Positions 7,927 to 16,624 of a DNA stretch of 64,000 bases are shown piece after piece; position 1 is the first letter of the stretch; every line of letters begins with the position of its first letter. The position numbers and the translations under genes were made by a program. The notes beneath the pieces were generated by a model. That model was not told the origin of the DNA. It saw only the letters and a program-made list of their open reading frames with translations, and searched no databases. The stretch is from VRUE01 sp963824705 (lineage in GTDB: Bacteria > Actinomycetota > Thermoleophilia > Solirubrobacterales > 70-9): the NCBI GenBank assembly GCA_963824705.1, contig CAWGQE010000003.1, forward strand, positions 1,798,001 through 1,862,000. The letters run 5' to 3'.

Positions 7927-9129
7927 TCACGCCTGCCAGGGTGCGGTGCCGCTCAGGACCGCGGTGGAGTAGGAGCCGAAGGTTCCAGCGCTAATGGCGG
8001 TGCGGGCGTGGGTCACCAGCTCGTTCATGTAGGTGAGGTTGTGGAGGCAGAGAAGGCGGACGGCGGTCAGCTCCTCGGCCCGCGATAGATAGCTGAGGTA
8101 GTCGCGGTCGTGGTGCTGACAGGCGGGGCAGGGACAGCCGTCGGCGATCGGCTCGCGGTTGCCCTCCCAGCCGGCCTTGCGCAGGTCGAGGCGGAAGCGG
8201 TTGGCAGGGTCGGGGACGAGGGCGGTGCCGTGGCGGGCGAGGCGGGTCGGGATCGCGCAGTCGAAGACGTCGAGGCCGAGGGCGATGCCGCTGAGCAGGT
8301 CGTCGACGTCGCCGATCCCGAGCAGGTGCTTCGGTGCCTCCTCGGGCAGCAGCGGCGCGGTCATCTCGAGCACCCCGCGCATCTCCTCCTTGTCGCGGCC
8401 TAGCGTCCCGCCGATCGCGATCCCGTCGACGCCGGCAGCGGAGACAGCCTGTGCCGACTCGCGGCGCAGGTCCTCGTGGACCCCGCCCTGGACGATCCCG
8501 AAGACCGCCTGCCGCTCCGGGCCGTGCTTCCCGTGCCACTCCAGGCAGCGATCGAGCCAGCGGTGCGTGCGCTCCATCGACCGCGCGGTGTAGTCGCGAT
8601 CGGCGTGGTACGGCGTGCACTCGTCGAAGACCAGAGCGATGTCGGACCCCAGCTTCGCCTGGACCTCCATCGAGACCTCGGGCGAGATGAACAGCGCCTT
8701 CCCATCCTTGTATGACTTGAAGCGCACGCCCTCCTCGCCGATCGAGACGACCGACCCATGGTCTCCTCCCGGCCGCCCCTTCCCCTTCACCTCGTCAGCC
8801 ACCCCGCCGTGAGCCAGCGAAAAGACCTGAAAGCCGCCCGAGTCGGTGATCAAGGCTCTGTCCCAACCCATGAACCCATGCAGCCCCCCAGCAGCGGCGA
8901 TCCGGTCCGATCCCGGCGAGACGAACAGGTGGTACGTGTTGCCCAAGATCAGCTCATAGCCGATCTCCGCGACCTCGCGAGACTCCAAACCCCGCACGGT
9001 CCCCTTCGTCGCCAGCGGAATGAAAGCCGGCGTCCGCACCTCTCCATGAGGCGTATGAAGCACCCCGGCGCGGGCGGCGCCGTCTTTCGCCTCAATCTCG
9101 AAGCTCAACCTCTCCGGTTCGTGCCTCAT
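7927..9129 (-). CDS. tgt: tRNA-guanine transglycosylase
   Basis: 400 residues. Exchanges guanine-34 for a queuine precursor in tRNAs with GUN anticodons. Visible motifs are ITDSGGFQVFSL (catalytic Asp), FDCAIPTRLARHG (nucleophile region), and the zinc site CPCPACQHH followed by LLCLHNLTYM. An extra loop rich in Gly/Lys follows the DSGGFQ motif, as in other actinobacterial Tgt. I chose ATG 9129 over 9153, which adds only eight unrelated residues. It is convergent with the kinase gene (4 nt apart). No queuosine biosynthesis genes are in the window. Confidence 0.93.
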   Translation of the reverse strand: MRHEPERLSFEIEAKDGAARAGVLHTPHGEVRTPAFIPLATKGTVRGLESREVAEIGYELILGNTYHLFVSPGSDRIAAAGGLHGFMGWDRALITDSGGFQVFSLAHGGVADEVKGKGRPGGDHGSVVSIGEEGVRFKSYKDGKALFISPEVSMEVQAKLGSDIALVFDECTPYHADRDYTARSMERTHRWLDRCLEWHGKHGPERQAVFGIVQGGVHEDLRRESAQAVSAAGVDGIAIGGTLGRDKEEMRGVLEMTAPLLPEEAPKHLLGIGDVDDLLSGIALGLDVFDCAIPTRLARHGTALVPDPANRFRLDLRKAGWEGNREPIADGCPCPACQHHDRDYLSYLSRAEELTAVRLLCLHNLTYMNELVTHARTAISAGTFGSYSTAVLSGTAPWQA

Positions 9130-9173
9130 GCGCTCGAGTGGACTATTGACCACCGAATGCGGGGGTCAACCGT

Positions 9174-10697
9174 TCATTCAATGACAAGGGAGTGTCCCGT
9201 CATCGCCCCCGGCTGCGGGATGCCCAGGAGCTCAAGCGCGGTGGGCGCGACGTCGGCGAGGATGCCCTGGTCGCGCAGTTGGAGACCCTCGGCGGTGACT
9301 ACCAGCGGTACCGGGTTGAGCGAGTGGGCGGTGTTGGGCGAGCCGTCGGGCTCGAGCATGTGGTCGCAGTTGCCGTGGTCGGCAGTGACGATGCAGGCAC
9401 CGCCCTTGGCCTCGACCGCGGCGACGACGTCGCCGAGGCAGCCGTCGACCTCCTCGACCGCCTTGACGGCGGCCGGGATGACGCCGGTGTGGCCGACCAT
9501 GTCCGGGTTGGCGAAGTTGATGATGCCGAAGCGGTAGTCGCCCTCGGACCACTGCGAGACGAAGGTGTCGGCGGCGGCGCGGGCGCTCATCTCCGGCTTG
9601 TGGTCGTAGGTGGGGACGTCGCGGGGCGAGTCGACCAGCCGGCGCTCCTCCCCCTCCCACTCCTCCTCGCGGCCGCCGTTGAAGAAGTAGGTGACGTGCG
9701 CGTACTTCTCGGTCTCGGCGACGTGCAGCTGGCGGCCCCCGGCCTCGGAGACGACCTCGGCCAGGGTCGTCGTCGGGCGCGCCTCGGGAAATGCGACCGG
9801 GTACGGCCAGCCCTTGCGGTAGGCGGTCATCGTCGTCAGGTCGAGCACGGGACCGCCGGCGCGGGGGAATTCGTCGAAATCCGGATCCGCCAGGGCGCGG
9901 GTCATCTCACGGGCCCGGTCAGGCCGGAAGTTGATGAAGATCGCCACGTCGCCCTCAGCGGCGCCGTCGTAGTCGCCGATCACGGTCGGCACGACGAACT
10001 CATCGGTGGCGTCGCACTCATACGAAGCGTCGATCGCCTCGGCCGAGCCGGCCGCGTGCTGGCCACGGGCGTGGACGATCGCGTCGTAGGCGAGCTTGAC
10101 CCGCTCCCAGCGCGTATCGCGGTCCATCGCGTAGTAGCGGCCGCTGACCGTGGCGACGCGGCCCGCCTGGCGCAGCCAGCGCTCCAGCTCGCCGAGATAG
10201 CCACGCCCGCCGTGGGGCAGCGTGTCGCGACCGTCGGTGAAGGCGTGGAAGACGACGTCGGGGACGCCCTCCTGCGTGGCCAGCTCGATCGTCGCCTCGA
10301 TGTGCTCCCAGCCCGAGTGGACACCGCCGTCGGAGACGAGGCCGAGCAGGTGTAGGCGACCACGCGGGCTGCGGCGGGCCCGGTCGCAAGCGGCAAGCAG
10401 CACCTCGTTTTCGAAGAAGCTCCCATCGGCGATCGAGTCGTCGATCCGGGCGAGGTCCTGCTTGACGATCGCGCCGGCACCGAGGTTGAGGTGGCCGACC
10501 TCGGAGTTGCCCATCTGGCCATCGGGAAGGCCGACATCGCGGCCCTGGGCGGAGAGCTGGGCATGGGGGTAGCGGCCCCAGAGAGAGTCGAAGACCGGCG
10601 TCTGCGCCAGGGATATCGCGTTGCCGGGGCTGGACGGGGCCAGTCCCCAACCGTCGAGGATGACCAGCGCCAGCGACGGGAGGGGAAGCTGGATCAA
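9174..10697 (-). CDS. gpmI: 2,3-bisphosphoglycerate-independent phosphoglycerate mutase
   Basis: 507 residues from TTG at 10697, one base after the tpiA stop, matching the usual length of about 510. Interconverts 3- and 2-phosphoglycerate. Alkaline-phosphatase superfamily metal sites are visible: LVILDGWG near the N-terminus, GQMGNSEVGHLNLGAG (phospho-Ser), TDGRDTLP, and the C-terminal ITADHGNCDHM with NTAHSLNPVPLV. It is the last gene of the gap-pgk-tpiA-gpmI block, where many actinobacteria have secG instead. Confidence 0.95.
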   Translation of the reverse strand: MIQLPLPSLALVILDGWGLAPSSPGNAISLAQTPVFDSLWGRYPHAQLSAQGRDVGLPDGQMGNSEVGHLNLGAGAIVKQDLARIDDSIADGSFFENEVLLAACDRARRSPRGRLHLLGLVSDGGVHSGWEHIEATIELATQEGVPDVVFHAFTDGRDTLPHGGRGYLGELERWLRQAGRVATVSGRYYAMDRDTRWERVKLAYDAIVHARGQHAAGSAEAIDASYECDATDEFVVPTVIGDYDGAAEGDVAIFINFRPDRAREMTRALADPDFDEFPRAGGPVLDLTTMTAYRKGWPYPVAFPEARPTTTLAEVVSEAGGRQLHVAETEKYAHVTYFFNGGREEEWEGEERRLVDSPRDVPTYDHKPEMSARAAADTFVSQWSEGDYRFGIINFANPDMVGHTGVIPAAVKAVEEVDGCLGDVVAAVEAKGGACIVTADHGNCDHMLEPDGSPNTAHSLNPVPLVVTAEGLQLRDQGILADVAPTALELLGIPQPGAMTGHSLVIE

Positions 10698-10698
10698 G

Positions 10699-11451
10699 CT
10701 AACCAGCCGCCTCCACGATCGCGGCGAATTCCTCGGGATCGAGGCTGGCGCCACCGACGAGCGCGCCGTCGATGTCCGGCTGGGCCATCAGCTCGGCGGC
10801 GTTGGCGGGCTTGACCGAGCCGCCGTAGAGGATCCGCACCGCGTCGGCGACCGCACCGCGCTCGCGCAGCACGTCGCGGATGAAGGCGCATACCTCCTGG
10901 GCCTGGTCGGCGGTGGCGGTGCGGCCGGTGCCGATCGCCCAGATCGGCTCGTAGGCGACGACGACCTCGGCAAGCTTGCCCGACTCGACCGCCGCCAGGT
11001 CGACCTGCAGCTGGCGCTCCAACACGCCCTCGGTCTGGTCCGCGTCGCGCGCCTCCTCGCTCTCGCCGACGCAGAGAATCGGCTCGAGGTCGGCGGTGAG
11101 AGCGGCGGGCACCTTGCGGGCCAGCGCCTCGTCGGTCTCGCCGAAGTACTGGCGCCGCTCGGAGTGGCCGAGGACGACCGCCTCGACATCGAGCTCGACC
11201 AGCATCGACGCTGAGACCTCGCCGGTGAACGCGCCCGAGCCCTCCTCGTGCATGTTCTGCGCCGCGACCTTCACCGCGGTGCCGTAGCGCCGCTCGACCA
11301 CCGCGGTGAGCGCGGTGAACGGCGGGCAGATGACGACGTCGCTCTGGGTCGCAGCGATCCGCGGCAGCAGCGTGTCGACGAATGCGGCCGCCTCGGCGAC
11401 CGTCTTGTGCATCTTCCAGTTGGCGGCGATGTAGGGGGTGCGCTCAGGCAT
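10699..11451 (-). CDS. tpiA: triosephosphate isomerase
   Basis: 250 residues, full length. Signature residues: AANWKMHKT (Asn/Lys), LGHSERRQYFGE (catalytic His), AYEPIWAIGTGRTA (catalytic Glu) and ILYGGSVKPAN (phosphate loop). Interconverts dihydroxyacetone phosphate and glyceraldehyde-3-phosphate. The start overlaps the end of pgk by 8 nt and its stop abuts gpmI, so the glycolytic genes are one operon. Confidence 0.97.
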   Translation of the reverse strand: MPERTPYIAANWKMHKTVAEAAAFVDTLLPRIAATQSDVVICPPFTALTAVVERRYGTAVKVAAQNMHEEGSGAFTGEVSASMLVELDVEAVVLGHSERRQYFGETDEALARKVPAALTADLEPILCVGESEEARDADQTEGVLERQLQVDLAAVESGKLAEVVVAYEPIWAIGTGRTATADQAQEVCAFIRDVLRERGAVADAVRILYGGSVKPANAAELMAQPDIDGALVGGASLDPEEFAAIVEAAG

Positions 11452-12631
11452 CTCTCAACGCCTCCACTCCGGGCAGCTTCTTTCCCTCCAGCAGCCCCAA
11501 GGACGCTCCTCCTCCGGTCGACACCCAATCCACTTTCTCAGCCAGGCCGAACTGGTGCAGCGCTGCCACCGAGTCGCCACCGCCGACGACGGTGGTCCCC
11601 GGCGCGGCGGCGACCGCGTCGGCGACAGTTCGCGTCGCGGCGGCGAACGGCTCCAGCTCGAAGGCGCCCATCGGCCCGTTCCAGAGCACGGTCCCGGCGG
11701 CGGCGATGCGCTCGGCGTAGGCGGCCGCGGTGCGCGGGCCGACGTCGAGGCCCATCCAGCCGTCCGGCACCTCGACCCCGTCGCTCTCGCGTCGCTCGGT
11801 CGCCGCGTCGAAGCTCTTTCCGAGCACCAGGTCGACCGGCAGCATCAGCTCGCAATCCGATCCCTCCGCCTTGCGAAGCGCTTCCTCGGCGAGCTTCACG
11901 CCCGCCTCATCGACCAGCGAGTCGCCGGTGGCGATCCCCTGCGCGCGGAAGAAGCTGAAGCACATCGCGCCGCCGATCAGGATGCTGTCCGCGACTTCGA
12001 GGAAGCGGTCGATGACGCCGACCTTGTCGCTCACCTTGGCGCCGCCGAGCACGACGACGAGCGGCCGCTCGGGAGACTCGACCACCTTTGTCAGCTCGTT
12101 CACCTCACTCTCCAGCAGCAGGCCGGCATAGCCGGGCAGACGGTGGGCCACCCCCTCGGTGCTGGCGTGGGCGCGGTGGGCGGCGCCGAAGGCGTCGTTG
12201 ACGTAGAGGTCGGCGAGCCGGGCCAGCGCCTCGGCCAGCTCCGGATCGTTGTCCGTCTCGCCCGGCTCGAAGCGGATGTTCTCGAGCAGCAGCACATCGC
12301 CAGGGCTCAACCCGGCGGCCATCGTCTCGACGTCCGCGCCGACCACGGCGGGCGCCTGCTTCACCTCGGCGCCGAGCAGCTCGGCGAGGCGCTCGCCGAC
12401 CGGCTTCATCGAGAGCTCCGGCTTGACCTCCCCCTTCGGCCGGCCCAGGTGGGAGACGAGAACCAGGGCGGCGCCGTTCTCGCGCAGCAGCTCGATCGTC
12501 GGCAGTGCCGCCCGGATCCGCGTGTCGTCGGCGACGCGACCGCCGTCGAGCGGCACGTTGAAGTCGACCCGGACCAGCACCCGCTTGCCGGCGACGTCGG
12601 CGTTACGGATGCTCTGCTCAGAGAAGCCCAA
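11444..12631 (-). CDS. pgk: phosphoglycerate kinase
   Basis: 395 residues. N-terminal RVDFNVPLDGG, HLGRPKGE and ENIRFEPGE substrate motifs, central VLGGAKVSDK nucleotide hinge, and C-terminal NGPMGAFE with TTVVGGGDSVAA. Catalyses substrate-level ATP formation from 1,3-bisphosphoglycerate. It lies 21 nt downstream of gap and overlaps tpiA by 8 nt. Confidence 0.97.
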   Translation of the reverse strand: MGFSEQSIRNADVAGKRVLVRVDFNVPLDGGRVADDTRIRAALPTIELLRENGAALVLVSHLGRPKGEVKPELSMKPVGERLAELLGAEVKQAPAVVGADVETMAAGLSPGDVLLLENIRFEPGETDNDPELAEALARLADLYVNDAFGAAHRAHASTEGVAHRLPGYAGLLLESEVNELTKVVESPERPLVVVLGGAKVSDKVGVIDRFLEVADSILIGGAMCFSFFRAQGIATGDSLVDEAGVKLAEEALRKAEGSDCELMLPVDLVLGKSFDAATERRESDGVEVPDGWMGLDVGPRTAAAYAERIAAAGTVLWNGPMGAFELEPFAAATRTVADAVAAAPGTTVVGGGDSVAALHQFGLAEKVDWVSTGGGASLGLLEGKKLPGVEALRDA

Positions 12632-12652
12632 TGCTCGCCCTCCGGACGGCGC

Positions 12653-13657
12653 TCAGAGGACCTTGCCCGCCAGCTCGACGCAGCGGTTCGAGTATCCCCA
12701 CTCGTTGTCGTACCAGGAGACGGCCTTGATCAGCTTGCCGTCGCCGATCGCCATCGTCTGGCCGGCGTCGAAGATCGACGAGTGCGGATCGCCGACGATG
12801 TCGGTCGAGACGATCTCATCCTCGGTGTAGGAGAGGATCCCCTTCAGCGGGCCCTCCGCGGCCTGCTTGATGGCAGCGTTGACCGCGTCCGGATCAGTGG
12901 GCGTGGAAGGCGTGAAGACGAGGTCGACGACCGAGCCGGTGATCACCGGGGCCCGCATTGCCAGCCCGTTCAGCTTGCCGTTCAGCTCCGGCAGGACGAG
13001 GCCGACGGCCTTGGCGGCGCCGGTCGTCGTCGGGATCAGGTTGACAGCGGCGGCGCGCGCCCGGCGCAGGTCCTTGTGCGGCATGTCCTGCAGGCGCTGG
13101 TCGGCGGTGTAGGCGTGGATCGTCGTCATCAGCCCCTGCTCGATCCCGAAGGAGTCGTTGAGCACCTTGGCGAACGGCGCCAAGCAGTTCGTCGTGCAGG
13201 AGGCGTTGGAGATGATGTGGTGGTTCTCACGGTTGTAGTCGCTGTCGAAGTTGACCCCCAGTGCCACGGTCACGTCCGGTTCGGAGGCGGGAGCGGAGAT
13301 GATCACCTTCTTGGCGCCCGCGGCGAGATGCTTGGCGGCGTCCTCGCGACCGGTGAAGAGCCCGGTCGACTCGATCACGACGTCGACGCCGAGGTCGCCC
13401 CAGGGCAGCGCCGCCGGGTCGCGCTCGGAGAGGACCTTGAGCTCCTTGCCGTCGATCGTCAGCGAACCCTCCCCCGCCTCGACCTCGCCAGGGAAGCGCC
13501 CCAGGATCGAGTCGTACTTGAGCAAGTGGGCAAGCGTGCCGGTGTCGGTGATGTCGTTGACGGCGACGAACTCGAGATCCGCACCCGCCGCGTGGGCGGC
13601 GCGGAAGAGATTGCGCCCGATGCGGCCGAAGCCGTTGATGCCGACCTTCACAGCCAT
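12653..13657 (-). CDS. gap: glyceraldehyde-3-phosphate dehydrogenase
   Basis: 334 residues. NAD-binding INGFGRIGRN, the catalytic Cys motif SNASCTTNCLAPF, and WYDNEWGYSNR near the C-terminus. First gene of the glycolytic run gap-pgk-tpiA-gpmI. The start at 13657 has a purine-rich AGGGCATG stretch just upstream on the minus strand. The gene behind it is a small VOC protein on the same strand, not whiA as in many actinobacteria. Confidence 0.97.
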   Translation of the reverse strand: MAVKVGINGFGRIGRNLFRAAHAAGADLEFVAVNDITDTGTLAHLLKYDSILGRFPGEVEAGEGSLTIDGKELKVLSERDPAALPWGDLGVDVVIESTGLFTGREDAAKHLAAGAKKVIISAPASEPDVTVALGVNFDSDYNRENHHIISNASCTTNCLAPFAKVLNDSFGIEQGLMTTIHAYTADQRLQDMPHKDLRRARAAAVNLIPTTTGAAKAVGLVLPELNGKLNGLAMRAPVITGSVVDLVFTPSTPTDPDAVNAAIKQAAEGPLKGILSYTEDEIVSTDIVGDPHSSIFDAGQTMAIGDGKLIKAVSWYDNEWGYSNRCVELAGKVL

Positions 13658-13699
13658 GAAGTCATGCCCTCCTGGATCGATTCGTTTGTCTTACTGAGG

Positions 13700-14062
13700 C
13701 TAGTCACTGCCGATCGTCACCTCTATTTCGTACCCGTCCGGGTCCTGCAGGAACGCCGAGTAGGAACCGGAGCCGTGCGAGCGCCGCTCGCCGGGCTCGC
13801 CGACGGGGTTGCCACCGGCCTTCACACCCTGTTCCCAGGCCGCCTTGACGGCGACGATCCCGAGCCCCGAGAAACTGAGCAGGCCGAAGCCCGGTTTGGC
13901 CGGGTGGTGCGCGGCGATGAAGAAGACCGGCTTGGCGATGCCCCAGCCGATCGTCTCGTCTTCCTCGAAATGGCGCCGCCAGCCAAGCGGCGCGAGCAGC
14001 GCGTCGTAGAAGGACGCGCTCCGCTCGAGGTCGGAAACCTCTAGAAGAACGTGGTGCAACAT
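13700..14062 (-). CDS. small VOC (glyoxalase/bleomycin-resistance fold) protein
   Basis: 120 residues from ATG 14062. Paired beta-alpha-beta-beta-beta modules: MLHHVLLEVSDLERSASFYDALLAPLG at the start and SAFLQDPDGYEIEVTIG at the end. These give the His and Glu metal positions typical of single-domain VOC proteins. The substrate cannot be told from the sequence. A longer upstream frame (to 14209) is Arg/Pro-rich and rejected. Confidence 0.8.
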   Translation of the reverse strand: MLHHVLLEVSDLERSASFYDALLAPLGWRRHFEEDETIGWGIAKPVFFIAAHHPAKPGFGLLSFSGLGIVAVKAAWEQGVKAGGNPVGEPGERRSHGSGSYSAFLQDPDGYEIEVTIGSD

Positions 14063-14118
14063 CGGGCTGGGGAGGCTATAGGGGCCACCGGGCGCTCCGT
14101 CGCCCGCCCTCGTGCGGG

Positions 14119-14877
14119 TCAGCCGCTGCGCGGGGTCCAACGGAAGTAGCGAACGGCGAGCAGCAGGCCGACCACGCCCCAGATCGCGACCACCGCGAGG
14201 TTGTCCCACGACACGGCGGCGCCGCCGGGGACGTAGGCGTCGAAGAAGGCCTCGAAGAAGTGACGGATCGGGAAGGCGTCGGCGAAGTGGATGACGCCGC
14301 TGGGCAACTGGTCGTCGGGGATGAAGACGCCGGAGAGGAAGTAGAGCGGCAGGAGCAGGGCGTTGACGATCGGCGCCGCCGCGTCCTGGCTGGGAATCGC
14401 CGCCGTCAGGGCGATGCCGAGGCAGCAGAAGGACGCGGCACCGACGACGAGGGTGAGGACGATCGCGGGCAGGCGGTCCCAGGGGATGTCGACGCCGTAG
14501 GCGAGGCGGCCGATCGCCGCGAGCAGCACCAGCATCATCAGCGCGACGACGATCGAGTTGCCGATCCGCCCGGCGATGAAGACCCAGGGGGGCATCGGCG
14601 TGCCGCGACCGCGCTTCAAGCGGCCGTCCTCGCGCGCGATCACCAGCGACATCGCCAGGGACTGCATCGTCGCCGAGATCACCGAGAGGGTGATGATCGC
14701 CGGCACGTAGTAGGTGGTCGTCTTGATCCCACCCCGCACGTCGACCGTCTGGTCGCCGAAGACGGTGGCGAAGATCAGCAGCAGGACGACCGGGAAGGCG
14801 ACGGTGAAGAAGACCGAGGCCGGATTGCGCCAGAACGCTTTCTGGTCGTAGCGAAACTGATGCAGGACGAGGCTCAT
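14119..14877 (-). CDS. ABC-2 type transporter permease
   Basis: 252 residues with six predicted membrane segments and the ABC-2 layout: cytoplasmic N-terminus (FRYDQKAFWRNPASVFF), large loop after TM1 (VFGDQTVDVRGGIKTTTYYVPAI), REDGRLKRGRGTPMP coupling segment and PLYFLSGVFIPDDQLPSG before the last helices. Pairs with the ATPase at 14874 (4-nt overlap). Daunorubicin/DrrB-like exporters have this size; the cargo is unknown. Confidence 0.88.
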   Translation of the reverse strand: MSLVLHQFRYDQKAFWRNPASVFFTVAFPVVLLLIFATVFGDQTVDVRGGIKTTTYYVPAIITLSVISATMQSLAMSLVIAREDGRLKRGRGTPMPPWVFIAGRIGNSIVVALMMLVLLAAIGRLAYGVDIPWDRLPAIVLTLVVGAASFCCLGIALTAAIPSQDAAAPIVNALLLPLYFLSGVFIPDDQLPSGVIHFADAFPIRHFFEAFFDAYVPGGAAVSWDNLAVVAIWGVVGLLLAVRYFRWTPRSG

Positions 14878-15734
14878 GGCTGTTCGGTCAGCTCCAAGTA
14901 GACGTCCTCGAGGCTGGGCCTGACGACCTCCAGCCCTTCGAGGTCCCTGCCCTCGGCCAGCGCCCTGCCGGTCAGCTCGTTCAGGGTCTGAACCGGCGTC
15001 GTCGTCTCCAGCTCGACCTCACGGCCCCCCTCGCGGTAGGTGATCCGGGCCGGGCGGTTCTCGCGGTCGCCGAGATCCTCGGGAGTGCCCCGGGCAACGA
15101 TCTCCCCGGCAGAGATGACCGTCACCCGGTCGGCGAGCCGCTGCGCCTCGTCCATGTAGTGGGTGGTGAGAAAGACGGTCTTGCCGAGGTCGCGCAGGCC
15201 GGCGATCGTCTCCCAGGCCTGCCGCCGCGCCGAGGGATCGAAGCCGGTCGTCGGCTCGTCGAGGAAGAGCAGCTCCGGATCGCCGATCAGCGCCATGCCC
15301 ACGTCGAGCCGGCGCTGCTGGCCGCCGGAGAGCGAGCTGGCCCGCGCATCGGCCTTGCCGGCGAGGCCGACCTGCTCGATCGTCTCCTCGATCGGCCGGG
15401 GCGCGTCGTAGTAGCCGGCGTAGAGAGCAAGCGACTCGCGCACGGTCAGGTAGGGGTCGAGGCGGCAGGTCTGCAGAACGATGCCGATCCGCTCGCGCCA
15501 GGCGCGGCCGGCGTGCTCGGGGTCCTCGCCGAGGACGCTCACCTCGCCGGCGCTGCGCTTGCGGTAGCCCTCGAGGATCTCCACCGTCGTCGTCTTGCCC
15601 GCACCGTTTGGCCCGAGGAAAGCGAAGACTTCCCCCCGCTGCACCTCGAGATCGATGCCGCGCACCGCCTCGACGTCGCCGTAGCTCTTGCGCAGGCCAC
15701 GGATGGAGATGACGGGCTGGGAGTCCTCGGACAA
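14874..15734 (-). CDS. ABC transporter ATP-binding protein (DrrA/CcmA type)
   Basis: 286 residues. Walker A FLGPNGAGKTTTVE, Q-loop VLQTCRLDPYLTV, signature LSGGQQRRLDVGMALIGDPELLFLDEPTTG split across signature and Walker B, and H-loop TTHYMDEAQ. The C-terminal 70 residues form the regulatory extension usual in drug-exporter ATPases. Forms one transporter with the permease that overlaps its stop. It occupies the interval between rapZ and gap where yvcK and whiA would be expected. Confidence 0.92.
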   Translation of the reverse strand: MSEDSQPVISIRGLRKSYGDVEAVRGIDLEVQRGEVFAFLGPNGAGKTTTVEILEGYRKRSAGEVSVLGEDPEHAGRAWRERIGIVLQTCRLDPYLTVRESLALYAGYYDAPRPIEETIEQVGLAGKADARASSLSGGQQRRLDVGMALIGDPELLFLDEPTTGFDPSARRQAWETIAGLRDLGKTVFLTTHYMDEAQRLADRVTVISAGEIVARGTPEDLGDRENRPARITYREGGREVELETTTPVQTLNELTGRALAEGRDLEGLEVVRPSLEDVYLELTEQP

Positions 15735-15754
15735 AGCCGACGCAGTCTACGAGC

Positions 15755-16624
15755 CTAGGACTCCAGGTCGCGGTGCTTGACCCTGACGACGACGCCCTCG
15801 CGTCCCTCCAGCGCCCGGCGGATGCGATCGGCGACGGTCACCGAGCGGTGCCGGCCGCCGGTGCAGCCGACGGCGATCGTCAGGTGGCTCTTGCCCTCGG
15901 CGACGTAGGCCGGGACGAGGAACTCGAGCAGCGGCAGCAGGCGGCCGTAGAACTCGCCCGCCTGCGTGCCCGACTCGACGTAGGCGCGCACCGGCTCGTC
16001 GAGGCCGGTCTGCGGTCGCAGCTCGTCGATGTAGTGCGGGTTGGGCAGGAAGCGCACGTCGAGGGTGAGGTCGGCGTCGCGCGGCGGCCCGTTCTTGAAG
16101 CCGAAGGTGAGCAGGGTCAACGCCAGCTTGCCGCCGTCCTGGCCACCCAGCATCTCCTCGGCGATCCGCCGCCGCAACTGTCCGCCGGTCAGGTTGCTGG
16201 TGTCCATCACCATGTCGGCGCGGGCGCGCAGCGGCGAGAGCAGCTCGCGCTCGGCCCGGATCCCGTCGACGATCCTGCCCTCCGGGGCAAGCGGGTGGCG
16301 ACGGCGCGTCTCCTTGTAGCGGTCGAGCAGCACCTCCTCGTCGGCCTCGAGGAAGAGCAGCTTCGGCTTCAGCCCATCAGTGCCGAGCTCGTCGAGCACC
16401 TGGATCAGCCCCTCGAAGTACTCGCCGCCCCGCACGTCGGAGACGACGGCGGCCTTCTCCACCCCGCTGCCCTCGTGGCGGAAGAGCTCGCCGAGGCTGC
16501 CGATCATCCGCGGCGGCAGGTTGTCGACGCAGAAGTAGCCGCCGTCCTCGAAGGCCGCGATAGCTTCCGACTTGCCCGCCCCGGAGTGACCGGTGATCAG
16601 GATCAACTCGACTTCGCTGGCCAC
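15755..16624 (-). CDS. rapZ: RapZ family nucleotide-binding protein
   Basis: 289 residues from GTG 16624. N-terminal kinase-like P-loop ITGHSGAGKSEAIAAFEDGGYFC and C-terminal domain with VGCTGGRHRSV. RapZ binds UDP-GlcNAc-type metabolites and RNA in Enterobacteria; the actinobacterial role is not established. The start shares one base with the uvrC stop, the conserved uvrC-rapZ order. YvcK and WhiA, usual next genes, are missing here. Confidence 0.93.
   Translation of the reverse strand: MASEVELILITGHSGAGKSEAIAAFEDGGYFCVDNLPPRMIGSLGELFRHEGSGVEKAAVVSDVRGGEYFEGLIQVLDELGTDGLKPKLLFLEADEEVLLDRYKETRRRHPLAPEGRIVDGIRAERELLSPLRARADMVMDTSNLTGGQLRRRIAEEMLGGQDGGKLALTLLTFGFKNGPPRDADLTLDVRFLPNPHYIDELRPQTGLDEPVRAYVESGTQAGEFYGRLLPLLEFLVPAYVAEGKSHLTIAVGCTGGRHRSVTVADRIRRALEGREGVVVRVKHRDLES

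Noticed and set aside
11438..14044. 868-codon open frame on the plus strand
   Set aside because: It runs antisense through tpiA, pgk, gap and the VOC gene. Long antisense frames are expected at this GC content, and the product is Arg/Asp/Val-rich without domains.
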